Shown here: positions 1 through 8,134 of the stretch, piece after piece
Layout of the letters: the number at the start of each line of letters is the position of its first letter
Position numbering within the stretch: position 1 is the first letter of the stretch
Assembly: GCA_016841565.1 (NCBI GenBank)
Contig: JAENYX010000013.1
Location: 1-53,052, forward strand
DNA: 53,052 nucleotides
Direction: 5' to 3'
Source of the DNA: Clostridium thermobutyricum
Lineage (GTDB): Bacteria; Bacillota; Clostridia; Ch29
Notes under the pieces: model-generated
Database searches by the model: none
Seen by the model: the letters and a program-made list of their open reading frames with translations, nothing else
Told to the model about the DNA's origin: nothing
Translations under genes and position numbers: made by a program

Positions 1-87
1 GACGACGATCTTGAGGATGTAGAAAGAGGAGACCGTGTGGTGCTGGAATTCGAAGACGGCCTCGTAGTCCTCATAAAAGTCAATTAA
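1..87 (+). CDS. C-terminal end of a protein resembling the tail repeats of the next SLH protein
   Basis: Only the last 28 codons are in the window, read in frame from base 1 to a TAA. The peptide (LEDVERGDRVVLEFEDG, then LVVLIKVN) resembles the repeat endings of the next gene (LEDLRKGDEIEITTEYG followed by IVVKIEAE). I infer that the missing part is a paralogue with the same small beta-rich repeats and probably SLH domains. A hairpin and then a strong palindromic terminator follow. No function can be assigned from this fragment. Confidence 0.75.
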   Translation, partial: DDDLEDVERGDRVVLEFEDGLVVLIKVN

Positions 88-98
88 GCAAAATGGGA

Positions 99-132
99 CA
101 GGGGACAGAGAAGAACTGTTTCCTGTCCCCTG
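99..132. repeat. Hairpin-family repeat, copy A
   Basis: A perfect 10-bp inverted repeat (CAGGGGACAG / CTGTCCCCTG) encloses a 14-nt loop. Read on the minus strand the loop contains ACAGTTCTTCT, related to the loops of the hairpins at 2124, 16051, 17291, 17666 and 49161. It lies just after a stop codon and could act as an mRNA 3' end stabiliser or weak terminator. Confidence 0.7.
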
Positions 133-145
133 CTTTATTGTTCCT

Positions 146-172
146 CCCCGTACCGGTACGGGGATTTTTATT
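146..172 (+). terminator. Intrinsic terminator (palindromic stem)
   Basis: The 18-bp perfect palindrome CCCCGTACCGGTACGGGG can fold as a 7-bp stem with a CCGG loop and is followed by ATTTTTATTTT. It closes the partial upstream gene. The U-rich tail on the plus strand makes this a convincing intrinsic terminator. Confidence 0.8.
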
Positions 173-283
173 TTAGTGTAAAGGTCAGTATTTTTGAAGG
201 TTTTAGCAGGAATAAGCCGATACGTAAAGAATATTATGAGTATATGTCTAATATTGAAAATCTTGATGGGGAGGATGAAGAAC

Positions 284-2122
284 TTGGCAAAGGGAAAGAT
301 AATCAAGGTCTTATCAGTGCTTCTGGCTGCATTGGTATTGGCTGCCGGCATGCCGCTTTCGGCCGGAGCAGCTAGAGTATTCACCGATATAGGAGATGGC
401 GAGTGGTATGATACCTTTGTGCTGGAGGCCTATGAAGCGGGGCTTATAACCGGGCGATCCGATGCGACCTTCAGACCAAATGAACTGATAAGCAAAGTGG
501 AAGTCATTGTGTGCCTTGCAAGGCTGGCGGGTTATACCGAAGGCCTGGCATTGGATTCGTACATACAAAAGTATAATTACGTATTGACACAAAATAAAAT
601 CCCATCATGGGCCAACGGGTACATAGCTTTTGGACTGGATAAGGGTATAGTTACCCAGGAGGAACTTGCCACCTTTATAAAAAGTGACGGTGTAACCTCT
701 AACTACGCAAAGAGGTATGAGGTTGCGGTATACTTTGCAAGGGCACTGGGTCTGAAGAAGGAGGCAGAGTCCTACATCAATCTGGTGCTTGATTTTGCAG
801 ATAATGAGATAATTTCCCAATGGTCCCGGGGTTATATAAAGGCGCTTGCCGACAGGAATATCATAAGCGGGGATACCCAGGGGAAATTCAATCCCAATAA
901 CGAAATTAACCGTGCGGCGGTAGCCACAATGCTTGCAAAGTCTATTCAGTTTGCCGGTTCGATTCAAGCCGGCACCACCGGCATCGAGGGCAGAATAGAG
1001 GAAATAGTGTCGGGTACCGGCAGGACGGTAATTAAGATTGCAGTAACCGGCGGTGGTATGGATATGTATGATACTGCATCCAATGTTACCGTAAGGCTGG
1101 ACGGAATTACCGCATCACTTTCCGGCATCGCCGCAGGTCAGCAGGGGATCTTTGGTATAAAGGATGACAAAATAGTTTCAATAGATGTCACCAGCAGTGT
1201 GGAAACGGTGGAAGGAATAGCAAGAGGCGTGTTCGACGGCGGCGAATACAGCAGTATTACCATAGAGGATGACGACGGAGACAGGTCCACTTATAGGGTT
1301 GCGCCAAGTACCGTTATAAGACTTGAGGGGTCGGCAGTAAGCCTGGCTCAGATAAGTTCCGGGGATAGGGCTACAATCACCGCCAGCGGCAACTATGCCA
1401 CCCGGATAGAGGCTGAAAAGAAAACCAAGACTGTCATGGGTATTCTTGCAGAGCTCAAAACCGATAAAAATCTTGTACTGGTTCTAAAAAAAGGCACCCA
1501 GGAGATTGAATACCCCGTGGACGATGACGCCGATGTTGAAAGGGACGGAAGGAACAGGGGGCTTGAGGACCTGCGAAAAGGTGACGAGATAGAGATAACC
1601 ACCGAGTACGGTATAGTGGTAAAGATAGAAGCGGAAAGTGTGGACAGGGACATAGAAGGGACAATCTATTCCCTGCTGATAGCAAGACCCCATCAATTGA
1701 CCATAATGAACGAGGACGGAGAACTGGAGACCTTCCTAATACCCGTTGACGTTGATATTGAACTGGACGGCAAGACTGCCGGCATTTACGACCTGCGTTT
1801 GGACTATATAATAGAGGCCGAAGTGGAAAGCGACGAGATAGTAAGCATTGAAGCCGAATCGGTGGTATCCCAGAACGATATAATGGGTACGGTGGAGTAT
1901 GTCAATACCAGCGTGAATGTCATAACCCTCAAGGTTTTTGATATATCTGTCAATGCCAATGTTACAAAGCAGGTCAACGTCAATAATGATACCAGGATTA
2001 TTGATGCAGACGGAGACAAAAGGTATTTAAGACACATAGATGTAGGCGACAGGCTGATGGTGGTAGGCCATTCCGAGCTGGGAGTATTCATTGCCGATAC
2101 CATCGTGATAACCAATCGATAG
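284..2122 (+). CDS. S-layer homology (SLH) domain protein with C-terminal beta-rich repeats
   Basis: Predicted secreted, cell-wall-bound protein of 612 residues. A signal peptide (residues 1-30, basic start, hydrophobic core, AGAA cleavage region) is followed by three SLH domains (about residues 30-220; motifs such as FTDIGDGEWY, ISKVEVIVCLARLAG and FNPNNEINRAAVATMLAK), which normally bind pyruvylated wall polymer. The rest is four to five repeats of about 70-80 residues beginning G-x-I and ending in a [R/V]GD-x-[I/V] strand pair; I do not recognise this repeat as a named enzyme domain. The TTG at 284 is preferred because GGGGAGG (268-274) is 9 nt upstream; the ATG at 275 abuts it, and the longer reading frame from 194 would add residues before the signal peptide. 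It may be structural S-layer or a wall-anchored assembly protein. Confidence 0.85.
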   Translation: MAKGKIIKVLSVLLAALVLAAGMPLSAGAARVFTDIGDGEWYDTFVLEAYEAGLITGRSDATFRPNELISKVEVIVCLARLAGYTEGLALDSYIQKYNYVLTQNKIPSWANGYIAFGLDKGIVTQEELATFIKSDGVTSNYAKRYEVAVYFARALGLKKEAESYINLVLDFADNEIISQWSRGYIKALADRNIISGDTQGKFNPNNEINRAAVATMLAKSIQFAGSIQAGTTGIEGRIEEIVSGTGRTVIKIAVTGGGMDMYDTASNVTVRLDGITASLSGIAAGQQGIFGIKDDKIVSIDVTSSVETVEGIARGVFDGGEYSSITIEDDDGDRSTYRVAPSTVIRLEGSAVSLAQISSGDRATITASGNYATRIEAEKKTKTVMGILAELKTDKNLVLVLKKGTQEIEYPVDDDADVERDGRNRGLEDLRKGDEIEITTEYGIVVKIEAESVDRDIEGTIYSLLIARPHQLTIMNEDGELETFLIPVDVDIELDGKTAGIYDLRLDYIIEAEVESDEIVSIEAESVVSQNDIMGTVEYVNTSVNVITLKVFDISVNANVTKQVNVNNDTRIIDADGDKRYLRHIDVGDRLMVVGHSELGVFIADTIVITNR

Positions 2123-2123
2123 A

Positions 2124-2156
2124 TAAGGCAGACAAGGGGACGGTTCTTCTGTCTTA
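2124..2156. repeat. Hairpin-family repeat, copy B
   Basis: Stem TAAGGCAGA / TCTGTCTTA (9 bp with one G-T wobble) around a 15-nt loop CAAGGGGACGGTTCT. It starts 2 bp after the SLH gene stop. The loop core GGGGACGGTTCT is shared with other copies while the stem sequence differs. Confidence 0.65.
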
Positions 2157-2184
2157 CTTTTGATACCTTATAATTATGATTTGC

Positions 2185-2220
2185 TTTGGCCTGCCGACTG
2201 CCATTGTCCGGCAGGCCAAA
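2185..2220. terminator. Strong hairpin after the SLH gene
   Basis: A perfect 12-bp inverted repeat (TTTGGCCTGCCG / CGGCAGGCCAAA) with a 12-nt loop lies between the SLH gene and the next gene. There is no good U-run on the plus strand, so it may be a Rho-type or processing stem-loop instead of a classical intrinsic terminator. Confidence 0.5.
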
Positions 2221-2289
2221 ATATTGATAAACTATGGCAGGAATTGAATACCCTTTGGAGAATACTATATAACCGGGGAGGTGTGGGGT

Positions 2290-2802
2290 ATGATAATTAA
2301 CAGAAAAACGGTTCTGGCTGTGAGATGTCCCTGGTGCGGCGGTATGCATACAACTACTGTGGATCCTTTCCGAATATCTTCCGGAGATGGCATCACGGCC
2401 AAGTGCCAATGCGGTCAGGAAATATTTACCCTCCGAAAAAGAAAAACCGACGGTTATCAGCTGAATATATCATGTATAGCCTGCGATTATGAGCATATCT
2501 ATAGATTAGGGTACAGGGATTTATGGAAAACCGATTTATGTATCCTTAATTGTCATTATACCAATATGGAAGTATGCTTCCTGGGCAGGGAAACAAATGT
2601 GAAAGAGGCTGTGGAGAGATACGAAAGGGAAATGGAGGAAATAATCAGAGAGTTGGGTATAGAGGAATTTCTCGGGGAGGATGACCTGTGGTCGGAAAGC
2701 TTTGCCAGGTTTATGGAAACTGTAGAGAAAATTAATTATAAGAACGATTTGGGGAAGAATATAGTTGACCTGATGGCTAAAGGCCCAGACCCCGGAAAAT
2801 AG
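2290..2802 (+). CDS. Hypothetical protein with N-terminal zinc-ribbon cysteines
   Basis: Protein of 170 residues, probably cytoplasmic. The first 75 residues carry CPWCGG, CQCG and CIAC pairs that look like a split zinc-binding module; the C-terminal half is acidic and helical ([18 protein letters not shown]). There are no signal peptide or membrane segments. I do not recognise the family and assign no function. The ATG at 2290 is chosen because GGGGAGG (2275-2281) is 8 nt upstream; the GTG at 2281 overlaps that site. It precedes the aldolase gene by 44 bp and is probably co-transcribed with it. Confidence 0.7.
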   Translation: MIINRKTVLAVRCPWCGGMHTTTVDPFRISSGDGITAKCQCGQEIFTLRKRKTDGYQLNISCIACDYEHIYRLGYRDLWKTDLCILNCHYTNMEVCFLGRETNVKEAVERYEREMEEIIRELGIEEFLGEDDLWSESFARFMETVEKINYKNDLGKNIVDLMAKGPDPGK

Positions 2803-2846
2803 AGAACAGGGGGTATGCCCCCTTTCGATTAGTAAGGAGGGAAGAT

Positions 2847-3491
2847 ATGAAACTGTATATAGACACTGCAAACCTGGAGGAGATCAGGAAGGCAAATTCC
2901 ATGGGGATAATTAGCGGTGTTACAACCAATCCAACGTTGGTGGCCAGGGAAGGCGCAGATTTTAAGAAAAGAATAAAGGATATAGCGTCTATAGTTAAAG
3001 GCCCCATCAGTGCCGAGGTTATATCCCTGGAGACAAAAGAAATGGTGGAGGAAGGCCGGGCCCTTGCTTCCATAGATACTAATATTGCAGTAAAAGTACC
3101 CATTACTCCTGAAGGACTGGAGGCTACCAATATTCTGGCTTCCGAGGGAATAAGGGTTAATTCCACTCTGATTTTTTCCGCCAACCAGGCTTTGCTGGCG
3201 GCCAGGGCGGGGGCATCCTATGTCAGCCCCTTTGTAGGAAGAATGGATGATATAGGGAATGACGGAATGGAGGTAGTGAGGGATATCGTGCAGATATTTT
3301 ACCTTCATTGTATAGAGGCCGAGGTAATAGCCGCAAGCATACGCCATCCTATGCACGTTACTCAGGCCGCCCTTGCGGGAGCACATATTTCAACCGTGCC
3401 ATATTCGGTGCTTCAGTCAATGATTAAGCATCCAATGACCGATTTGGGGATAGAAAGATTTTTGAAGGACTGGAATGAGTTAAAAAAGTGA
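2847..3491 (+). CDS. fsa: Transaldolase / fructose-6-phosphate aldolase family protein
   Basis: A 214-residue class I aldolase of the short transaldolase group (TalC/FSA). The N-terminus [13 protein letters not shown], the TTNPTL motif and the Schiff-base lysine in [10 protein letters not shown] are typical. The family either transfers dihydroxyacetone units in the pentose phosphate pathway or cleaves fructose 6-phosphate; the sequence alone does not settle which. The start ATG has TAAGGAGG 6 nt upstream. In Bacillus the homologue (ywjH/tal) lies beside glpX and rho, as here, which supports a central sugar-phosphate role. Confidence 0.9.
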   Translation: MKLYIDTANLEEIRKANSMGIISGVTTNPTLVAREGADFKKRIKDIASIVKGPISAEVISLETKEMVEEGRALASIDTNIAVKVPITPEGLEATNILASEGIRVNSTLIFSANQALLAARAGASYVSPFVGRMDDIGNDGMEVVRDIVQIFYLHCIEAEVIAASIRHPMHVTQAALAGAHISTVPYSVLQSMIKHPMTDLGIERFLKDWNELKK

Positions 3492-3540
3492 AGTAATAAA
3501 GACCGGGAGCATACCCGGATATTCTAAGGGGGTAATTTTT

Positions 3541-4512
3541 TTGGACAGGGACCTTGCGCTAAACCTGGTGAGGGTGACCGAAGCGGCTGCATTGAAATCT
3601 GCCAAATACATGGGCAGGGGAGATAAGAATGCTGCCGACCAGGCGGCGGTGGATGGTATGCGGAAGATGTTTGATACCATCCACATTAATGGAGTGGTAG
3701 TAATAGGTGAGGGCGAGATGGATGAAGCTCCGATGCTCTATATCGGAGAAGAGATAGGGTGTAAAGAGCAGGATGCTACAGAAGTGGATATTGCAGTGGA
3801 CCCCCTTGACGGCACATCGTTAATAGCCAAGGGGAGTCCCAATGCAATATCTGTGGTTGCACTGGCTCCCAAGGGATGCCTGCTCCATGCTCCCGACATG
3901 TATATGGATAAACTTGCAGTAGGCTCCAAGGCAAAGGGAGTTGTGGACATAAACGCGCCTCTTGAGGATAACCTCAAGAATGTTGCACGGGCTCTTAACA
4001 AGGATATTTCCGATCTGACGGTAACCATGCTGGACAGACCACGGCATGAAGCCATTATTGAGAAGGTGAGAAAGCTTGGTGCACGCATCAAACTTTTCGG
4101 CGAGGGTGATGTTGCTGCTGCTATAGCGGCAGGCTTTGAGCATACGGGAGTCGATATACTTCTTGGTATAGGGGGAGCTCCCGAAGGGGTAATTGCAGCG
4201 GTGGCAATGAAATGCATGGGCGGGGATTTCCAGGGAAAGCTTGTTCCTTACAGTCAGCAAGAGAAGGATAGGTGTCGTAGGATGGGTATCAGCGATACCG
4301 ACAAGGTGCTATATATGGATGACCTGGTAAAAGGAAATGAAGCTTATTTTGCAGCTACAGGCGTTTCGGACGGAGAACTGCTCAAAGGAGTATTATACTA
4401 CGGAAACCGCAGGGCAAAAACCCATTCAATAATAATGCGGGCCGAGACGGGGACCATAAGGTTTATTGAAGCCATACATCAACTGGACAGAAAGCCGGAA
4501 TATGCAATATAG
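3541..4512 (+). CDS. glpX: Class II fructose-1,6-bisphosphatase
   Basis: Gluconeogenic hydrolase converting fructose 1,6-bisphosphate to fructose 6-phosphate; 323 residues, the normal length for GlpX. Metal and phosphate binding motifs are visible: GEGEMDEAPM and DPLDGTSLIAKG near the N-terminus, and GIGGAPEGV in the middle. It starts at TTG with AAGGGGGT about 8 nt upstream. It lies 49 bp after the transaldolase-type gene and is closed by a clear intrinsic terminator, so the two (perhaps with the zinc-ribbon gene) form one unit. Confidence 0.95.
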   Translation: MDRDLALNLVRVTEAAALKSAKYMGRGDKNAADQAAVDGMRKMFDTIHINGVVVIGEGEMDEAPMLYIGEEIGCKEQDATEVDIAVDPLDGTSLIAKGSPNAISVVALAPKGCLLHAPDMYMDKLAVGSKAKGVVDINAPLEDNLKNVARALNKDISDLTVTMLDRPRHEAIIEKVRKLGARIKLFGEGDVAAAIAAGFEHTGVDILLGIGGAPEGVIAAVAMKCMGGDFQGKLVPYSQQEKDRCRRMGISDTDKVLYMDDLVKGNEAYFAATGVSDGELLKGVLYYGNRRAKTHSIIMRAETGTIRFIEAIHQLDRKPEYAI

Positions 4513-4517
4513 TTTTT

Positions 4518-4545
4518 AAACGGGGCTATAAGCCGCCCCGTTTTT
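4518..4545 (+). terminator. Intrinsic terminator after glpX
   Basis: Stem AAACGGGGC / GCCCCGTTT (9 bp) with a short loop and a TTTTT tail directly after the glpX stop codon. Confidence 0.9.
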
Positions 4546-4687
4546 GTCAATAATCTAAATACCTCTTGTAATACTATGAAAAACAGTATAATATGGATAT
4601 GTCTTAATACCCATCTAGTTAGAGTTTCAATCTGCCGATAAAAACTATATAGTTTTGTTGTGCACAATAATTTGGAGGTGCTGTTTA

Positions 4688-5974
4688 TTGAATCAGTCCG
4701 ATCTGGTGGATAAGACTATTACTGAGTTGAGGGATATAGCAAAAAACTTGGAAATAAAGGGTCCCACCACCTTTAAGAAGGCTCAGCTAATAGAACTTAT
4801 CGTGGAAAAGCAAGTAGAAAAAGCCAAAGGAGATAAACTAAAACAAATTGCGGTACTGGCAGAGCCCGACCTTGTAACGGGAGTGCTGGAGGTTTTACCC
4901 GATGGCTACGGTTTTCTTCGCTCTTCTAATTACCTTCCAGGAGCAAATGATGTTTATGTTTCCCCTTCCCAAATAAGAAAATTTAATCTTAAAACAGGAG
5001 ATTTAATTACCGGAAAGACAAGGGCGGCAAAGGAATCAGAAAAGTATCATGCTCTGCTGTTTGTAGAAGCCGTGAATGGCGACAGCCCTGAGGTTGCGGC
5101 AAGAAGACCCGATTTTGATACGCTGACCCCAATATATCCCAACCAAAGGATAACCCTTGAACATTCTTCCACAGACCTTTCAACAAGAATCACCGACATA
5201 ATTTCTCCTATAGGGATGGGGCAGAGGGGCCTCATTGTTGCCCCGCCAAAAGCAGGAAAAACCATACTGCTCCAAAAAATTGCCAACAGTATAACCAAGA
5301 ACCATCCCAACTTAAAGGTTATAGTGCTGTTAATCGATGAACGGCCCGAGGAAGTCACCGATATGCAAAGGTCCATTAAAGGCGATGTCATATATTCCAC
5401 CTTTGATGAGCTTCCCGAGCATCATATAAGAGTGGCGGAAATGGTGCTGGACCGGGCGCAGAGACTTGTAGAGCAGAAAAAAGATGTGATTATACTGCTG
5501 GATAGCATAACCAGGCTGGCCAGGGCATATAACCTTACAATACCCCCCACCGGAAGGACATTGTCGGGAGGACTTGATCCGGGGGCCTTACACAAGCCCA
5601 AGAGATTTTTCGGTGCTGCCAGGAACATAGAGGAGGGGGGAAGCCTCACCATACTGGCTACGGCTCTTATTGAGACGGGAAGCCGTATGGACGATGTTAT
5701 TTACGAGGAATTCAAGGGTACAGGCAATATGGAGCTCCATCTTGACAGGAGATTGTCCGAAAGGAGAATTTTCCCTGCCATAGACATGAACCGTTCGGGT
5801 ACAAGGAGAGAAGAACTGCTTCTAAACCAGGATGAGCTGGAGGCAGTCTGGTATATCAGGAAGGCACTTAGCTCGGGACAGAATGCCGATGTTACCGAAG
5901 CCCTGATTAACAGGCTGATGATGACGGATAACAACAGGCAGTTCCTGGGAATGGTAAAGAAGATGTCCCTCTAA
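4688..5974 (+). CDS. rho: Transcription termination factor Rho
   Basis: Hexameric RNA-dependent ATPase that ends transcription; 428 residues. It has an N-terminal SAP-like helical region (1-45), a cold-shock RNA-binding domain ([15 protein letters not shown] onwards, about 55-120) and a RecA-type motor with Walker A APPKAGKT (185-192), Walker [14 protein letters not shown] and the conserved [20 protein letters not shown] region. TTG at 4688 is the best start because GGAGGTG is 8-10 nt upstream; the ATG at 4655 gives an N-terminus unlike Rho. Convergent with an aminotransferase gene; their shared terminator has been invaded by a 130-bp repeat. Confidence 0.97.
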   Translation: MNQSDLVDKTITELRDIAKNLEIKGPTTFKKAQLIELIVEKQVEKAKGDKLKQIAVLAEPDLVTGVLEVLPDGYGFLRSSNYLPGANDVYVSPSQIRKFNLKTGDLITGKTRAAKESEKYHALLFVEAVNGDSPEVAARRPDFDTLTPIYPNQRITLEHSSTDLSTRITDIISPIGMGQRGLIVAPPKAGKTILLQKIANSITKNHPNLKVIVLLIDERPEEVTDMQRSIKGDVIYSTFDELPEHHIRVAEMVLDRAQRLVEQKKDVIILLDSITRLARAYNLTIPPTGRTLSGGLDPGALHKPKRFFGAARNIEEGGSLTILATALIETGSRMDDVIYEEFKGTGNMELHLDRRLSERRIFPAIDMNRSGTRREELLLNQDELEAVWYIRKALSSGQNADVTEALINRLMMTDNNRQFLGMVKKMSL

Positions 5975-6007
5975 GGAATGTCTTCAATTGATAAGCTTTG
6001 AAATAAT

Positions 6008-6180
6008 AAAAACACCCGCAGTATAAACGAGACTGCTGAAAAACTACGCTTTTTTGCTTGTCATTCTGAAACGCAGTTGAAGAATCTAATGCTTTCAATA
6101 ACTTAAAGATCCTTCGCTGTCGCTCAGGATGACAAAAAGGGACTTTTTCAGTGGTCTCAGTATAAACAGCGGGTGTTTTT
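6008..6180. terminator. Bidirectional terminator split by a repeat insertion
   Basis: AAAAACACCCGC (6008-6019) is perfectly complementary to GCGGGTGTTTTT (6169-6180), a 12-bp stem with A and T runs suited to both strands. It lies between the convergent rho and aminotransferase genes. The loop now contains a 130-bp element with duplicated AGTATAAAC on both sides; removing one copy and the element restores a compact hairpin. Confidence 0.85.
6029..6158 (+). mobile_element. 130-bp MITE-like palindromic element, copy 1
   Basis: Ends are near-identical inverted repeats (GAGACTGCTGAAAAA and, on the other strand, GAGACCACTGAAAAA). Inside, TGTCATTCTGA and TGTCATCCTGAGCG form imperfect arms of a long palindrome around AATCTAATGCTTTCAA. 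The 9-bp AGTATAAAC is repeated directly at 6020-6028 and 6159-6167, as expected for a target-site duplication. Comparison by eye shows it is the exact reverse complement of 31227-31356. It contains no coding sequence, so any movement would need a transposase from elsewhere. Confidence 0.85.
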
Positions 6181-6215
6181 AACTACCAACAGCTAACAGC
6201 TAACAGCTAACACCT
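6181..6215. repeat. Heptanucleotide repeat (AACAGCT type)
   Basis: Five 7-bp units (AACTACC, three AACAGCT, AACACCT) immediately beyond the terminator arm and before the aminotransferase stop. It belongs to the same class of 7-bp arrays as those at 7501, 14014, 26272, 28648 and 49098. Confidence 0.7.
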
Positions 6216-6227
6216 GGCACATGGCTC

Positions 6228-7412
6228 CTATATTATTTCGCTGAGAGCCTGCCCCATTCTGGCTATACCTTCGATTATCTTTTCTTCGGGTATGGCCGAG
6301 AAGCTAAATCTGGCGGTATTTTCTCCTCCTCCGTTGGGATAGAAGGAGTCTCCGGGTATAAAGGCAACGTTTTTCTCCAGTACTTTTTTCATTAGCTCTA
6401 TTGTGCTGATATTTTTCGGGAATTCCACCCAGACAAAGAGGCCGCCTTCCGGAATATCTATTTTCACCTCTTTGGGGAAGTGTTCTTTCATCTGCTCCAC
6501 CATCACTTCTCTTCTTTTTCGATATACCTCTATTAGCTCTTTAATGCGGCCGTCCAGATCGTACATCTCCATGTATTTATTTACCTGTCTTTGAGTCAGC
6601 GAGTTAACCTGCAGGTCTGCTCCCTGTTTAATAAGGTTAAATTTGCCCAGTATTTCTTTGCCGGCGCATACCCACCCTAATCTTAAGCCCGGGGCCAGGG
6701 TTTTGGAAAAGGTACCGAGGAATACAACCCTGTCCTGGGTGTCAAAGGATTTTATTGCCGGTTGGGGCTGGCCGGAGTATCTCAATTCATAGTAGGGATT
6801 ATCCTCAATAATGACTGTCTTATATTTATTGGCCATTTCCACCAATTCTTTTCTTCTTTCGGCCGACCAGGTTTTACCGGTGGGATTCTGAAAATCGGGA
6901 ATGACATAAATGTACTTAACCTTTGGGTTGGACTTTAAAGCTGTTTCCAGTTCTTCCATGATCATCCCGTGGTCATCCATTGGAATGTCAATGAATTTAC
7001 ACTGATAAGCCTTGAATGCGTTTATTGCTCCTAAGTAGCTTGGTTTTTCACAGATTACAGCATCTCCGGGATCAACAAATACTTTGCCGCAGAAGTCCAG
7101 CCCCTGTTGGGAGCCCCCGGTAAGTAGGATATCCTCCGCCGTTATGCCTCGGATACCAATCTTGTTTAATCTTTCTACAACTTTTTTTCTTAGGGGAAGG
7201 TAGCCGTCGGTTGGGCCATATTGGAGAGCTTTCTGTCCATCCTCATCCAAAACCTTCATAGTAACTTCCTTCATTTCCTCTATGGGGAAAAATTCTGCAG
7301 CCGGCATTCCCCCTCCAAAGGAAATAACCTCCGGTCTCTCGGTAAGTTTTAATACTTCACGTATTGTGGAGGCCTTTACTTCATTCATACGACTTGCAAA
7401 CTCAAAAGCCAT
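6228..7412 (-). CDS. PLP-dependent aminotransferase, LysN/2-aminoadipate type
   Basis: Fold type I aminotransferase of 394 residues, without the GntR-type HTH found in MocR regulators. Visible landmarks are ISFGGGMPAAEFFP, the QYGPTDGYLPLR loop, the NPTG motif in PDFQNPTGKTW, and the PLP lysine in GTFSKTLAPGLRLGW. Relatives (LysN of Thermus, ARO8-like enzymes) act on 2-aminoadipate, aromatic or branched-chain amino acids with 2-oxoglutarate; the exact substrate cannot be read from sequence. The ATG at 7412 follows GGAGGTGAGGTA; the longer frame to 7463 lacks a ribosome binding site. It is a single-gene unit on the opposite strand to its neighbours. Confidence 0.88.
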   Translation of the reverse strand: MAFEFASRMNEVKASTIREVLKLTERPEVISFGGGMPAAEFFPIEEMKEVTMKVLDEDGQKALQYGPTDGYLPLRKKVVERLNKIGIRGITAEDILLTGGSQQGLDFCGKVFVDPGDAVICEKPSYLGAINAFKAYQCKFIDIPMDDHGMIMEELETALKSNPKVKYIYVIPDFQNPTGKTWSAERRKELVEMANKYKTVIIEDNPYYELRYSGQPQPAIKSFDTQDRVVFLGTFSKTLAPGLRLGWVCAGKEILGKFNLIKQGADLQVNSLTQRQVNKYMEMYDLDGRIKELIEVYRKRREVMVEQMKEHFPKEVKIDIPEGGLFVWVEFPKNISTIELMKKVLEKNVAFIPGDSFYPNGGGENTARFSFSAIPEEKIIEGIARMGQALSEII

Positions 7413-7500
7413 TACCTCACCTCCGGTAGTATTTTTACTAAATTTATTATAATTGTACCACAAATTTTGTAAGTTTTATAGTGCAAGCATCAACTAATCA

Positions 7501-7545
7501 GATCACAGATCACGGATCACAGATCAAGATCGCAGATTACAGATA
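7501..7545. repeat. Heptanucleotide repeat (GATCACR type)
   Basis: Four clear 7-bp units (GATCACA, GATCACG, GATCACA, GATCAAG) followed by decayed units. The 400-bp gap 7413-7863 otherwise holds a diverged core of the 130-bp element (about 7587-7613) and the rpmE promoter; I see no gene in it. Confidence 0.7.
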
Positions 7546-7585
7546 CTATATATAACGTGCTTAAGACTTTACATCTCCTAACGTG

Positions 7586-7614
7586 TCATCCTGAGCCAAG
7601 CGAAGGATCTTATG
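7586..7614 (+). repeat. Diverged core of the 130-bp element family
   Basis: The sequence TGTCATCCTGAGCCAAGCG followed by AAGGATCTTA matches the internal arm of the 130-bp elements (TGTCATCCTGAGCGACAGCG, AAGGATCTTT) with few differences, but the terminal GAGAC repeats and terminator context are missing. It is best read as an old or partial relative. Confidence 0.55.
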
Positions 7615-7787
7615 TCTATCTCCAAGCCAGATTCACCGGGCTTCGCCCTCTTAAATGACAGGTAAAGGAATGTAATATTATTAATGTTGCATATAGGTTC
7701 TGTGTTCTTTGCACGGCGTATACTACATATGTGTATGAATGCTGAAAAAGAACCGTCACGGCCTGAGAGTATTTGCTAAAATTTCGA

Positions 7788-7816
7788 TTGCGGGGAAATA
7801 ATACTTATGTTATAAT
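7788..7816 (+). promoter_or_regulatory. Predicted sigma-A promoter of the rpmE operon
   Basis: TTGCGG, a 17-nt spacer and TATAAT, with an extended -10 TG (TGTTATAAT). It lies about 48 bp upstream of the GTG of rpmE and is the only good promoter seen in this gap. Confidence 0.7.
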
Positions 7817-7863
7817 ATTGTAGTTGAATTACAGTAATATAGCAGAGAAAGAGGTGAACCAAT

Positions 7864-8079
7864 GTGAAAGAAGGTATACATCCTGAATACAAAAAAGCTG
7901 TGGTGAAATGTGCCTGCGGCGAAACCTTTGAGACCGGTTCGGTAAAGGAAGAATTGAAAGTCGAGATATGCTCAAAATGCCATCCCTTCTTTACAGGACG
8001 CCAAAAGTTTGTAGATACCGGTGGCCGTGTTGATAAGTTCAAAAAGAAATACGGCTTGTCCGATAATACGGATGATTAA
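7864..8079 (+). CDS. rpmE: 50S ribosomal protein L31 (zinc-binding form)
   Basis: Large-subunit ribosomal protein of 71 residues. The sequence [19 protein letters not shown], the second pair CSKC and [20 protein letters not shown] are diagnostic of bL31. CACG plus CSKC indicates the zinc-containing C+ type. Translation starts at GTG 7864: the ATG at 7862 is immediately followed by TGA, and GAGGTG lies about 8 nt upstream. First gene of an rpmE-DUF1385-prmC-prfA unit. Confidence 0.96.
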   Translation: MKEGIHPEYKKAVVKCACGETFETGSVKEELKVEICSKCHPFFTGRQKFVDTGGRVDKFKKKYGLSDNTDD

Positions 8080-8134
8080 ATAGCGGATATGGACTGGTAG
8101 ACAAACCAGTCTATATTTGTATGGAGGAATATAA

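Noticed and set aside
5907..6098. Minus-strand short frame over the rho end and the 130-bp element
   Set aside because: It has no ribosome binding site, crosses a terminator arm and consists mainly of mobile repeat sequence.
6029..6158. Insertion sequence
   Set aside because: The element is only 130 bp and encodes no transposase, so it is described as MITE-like instead.
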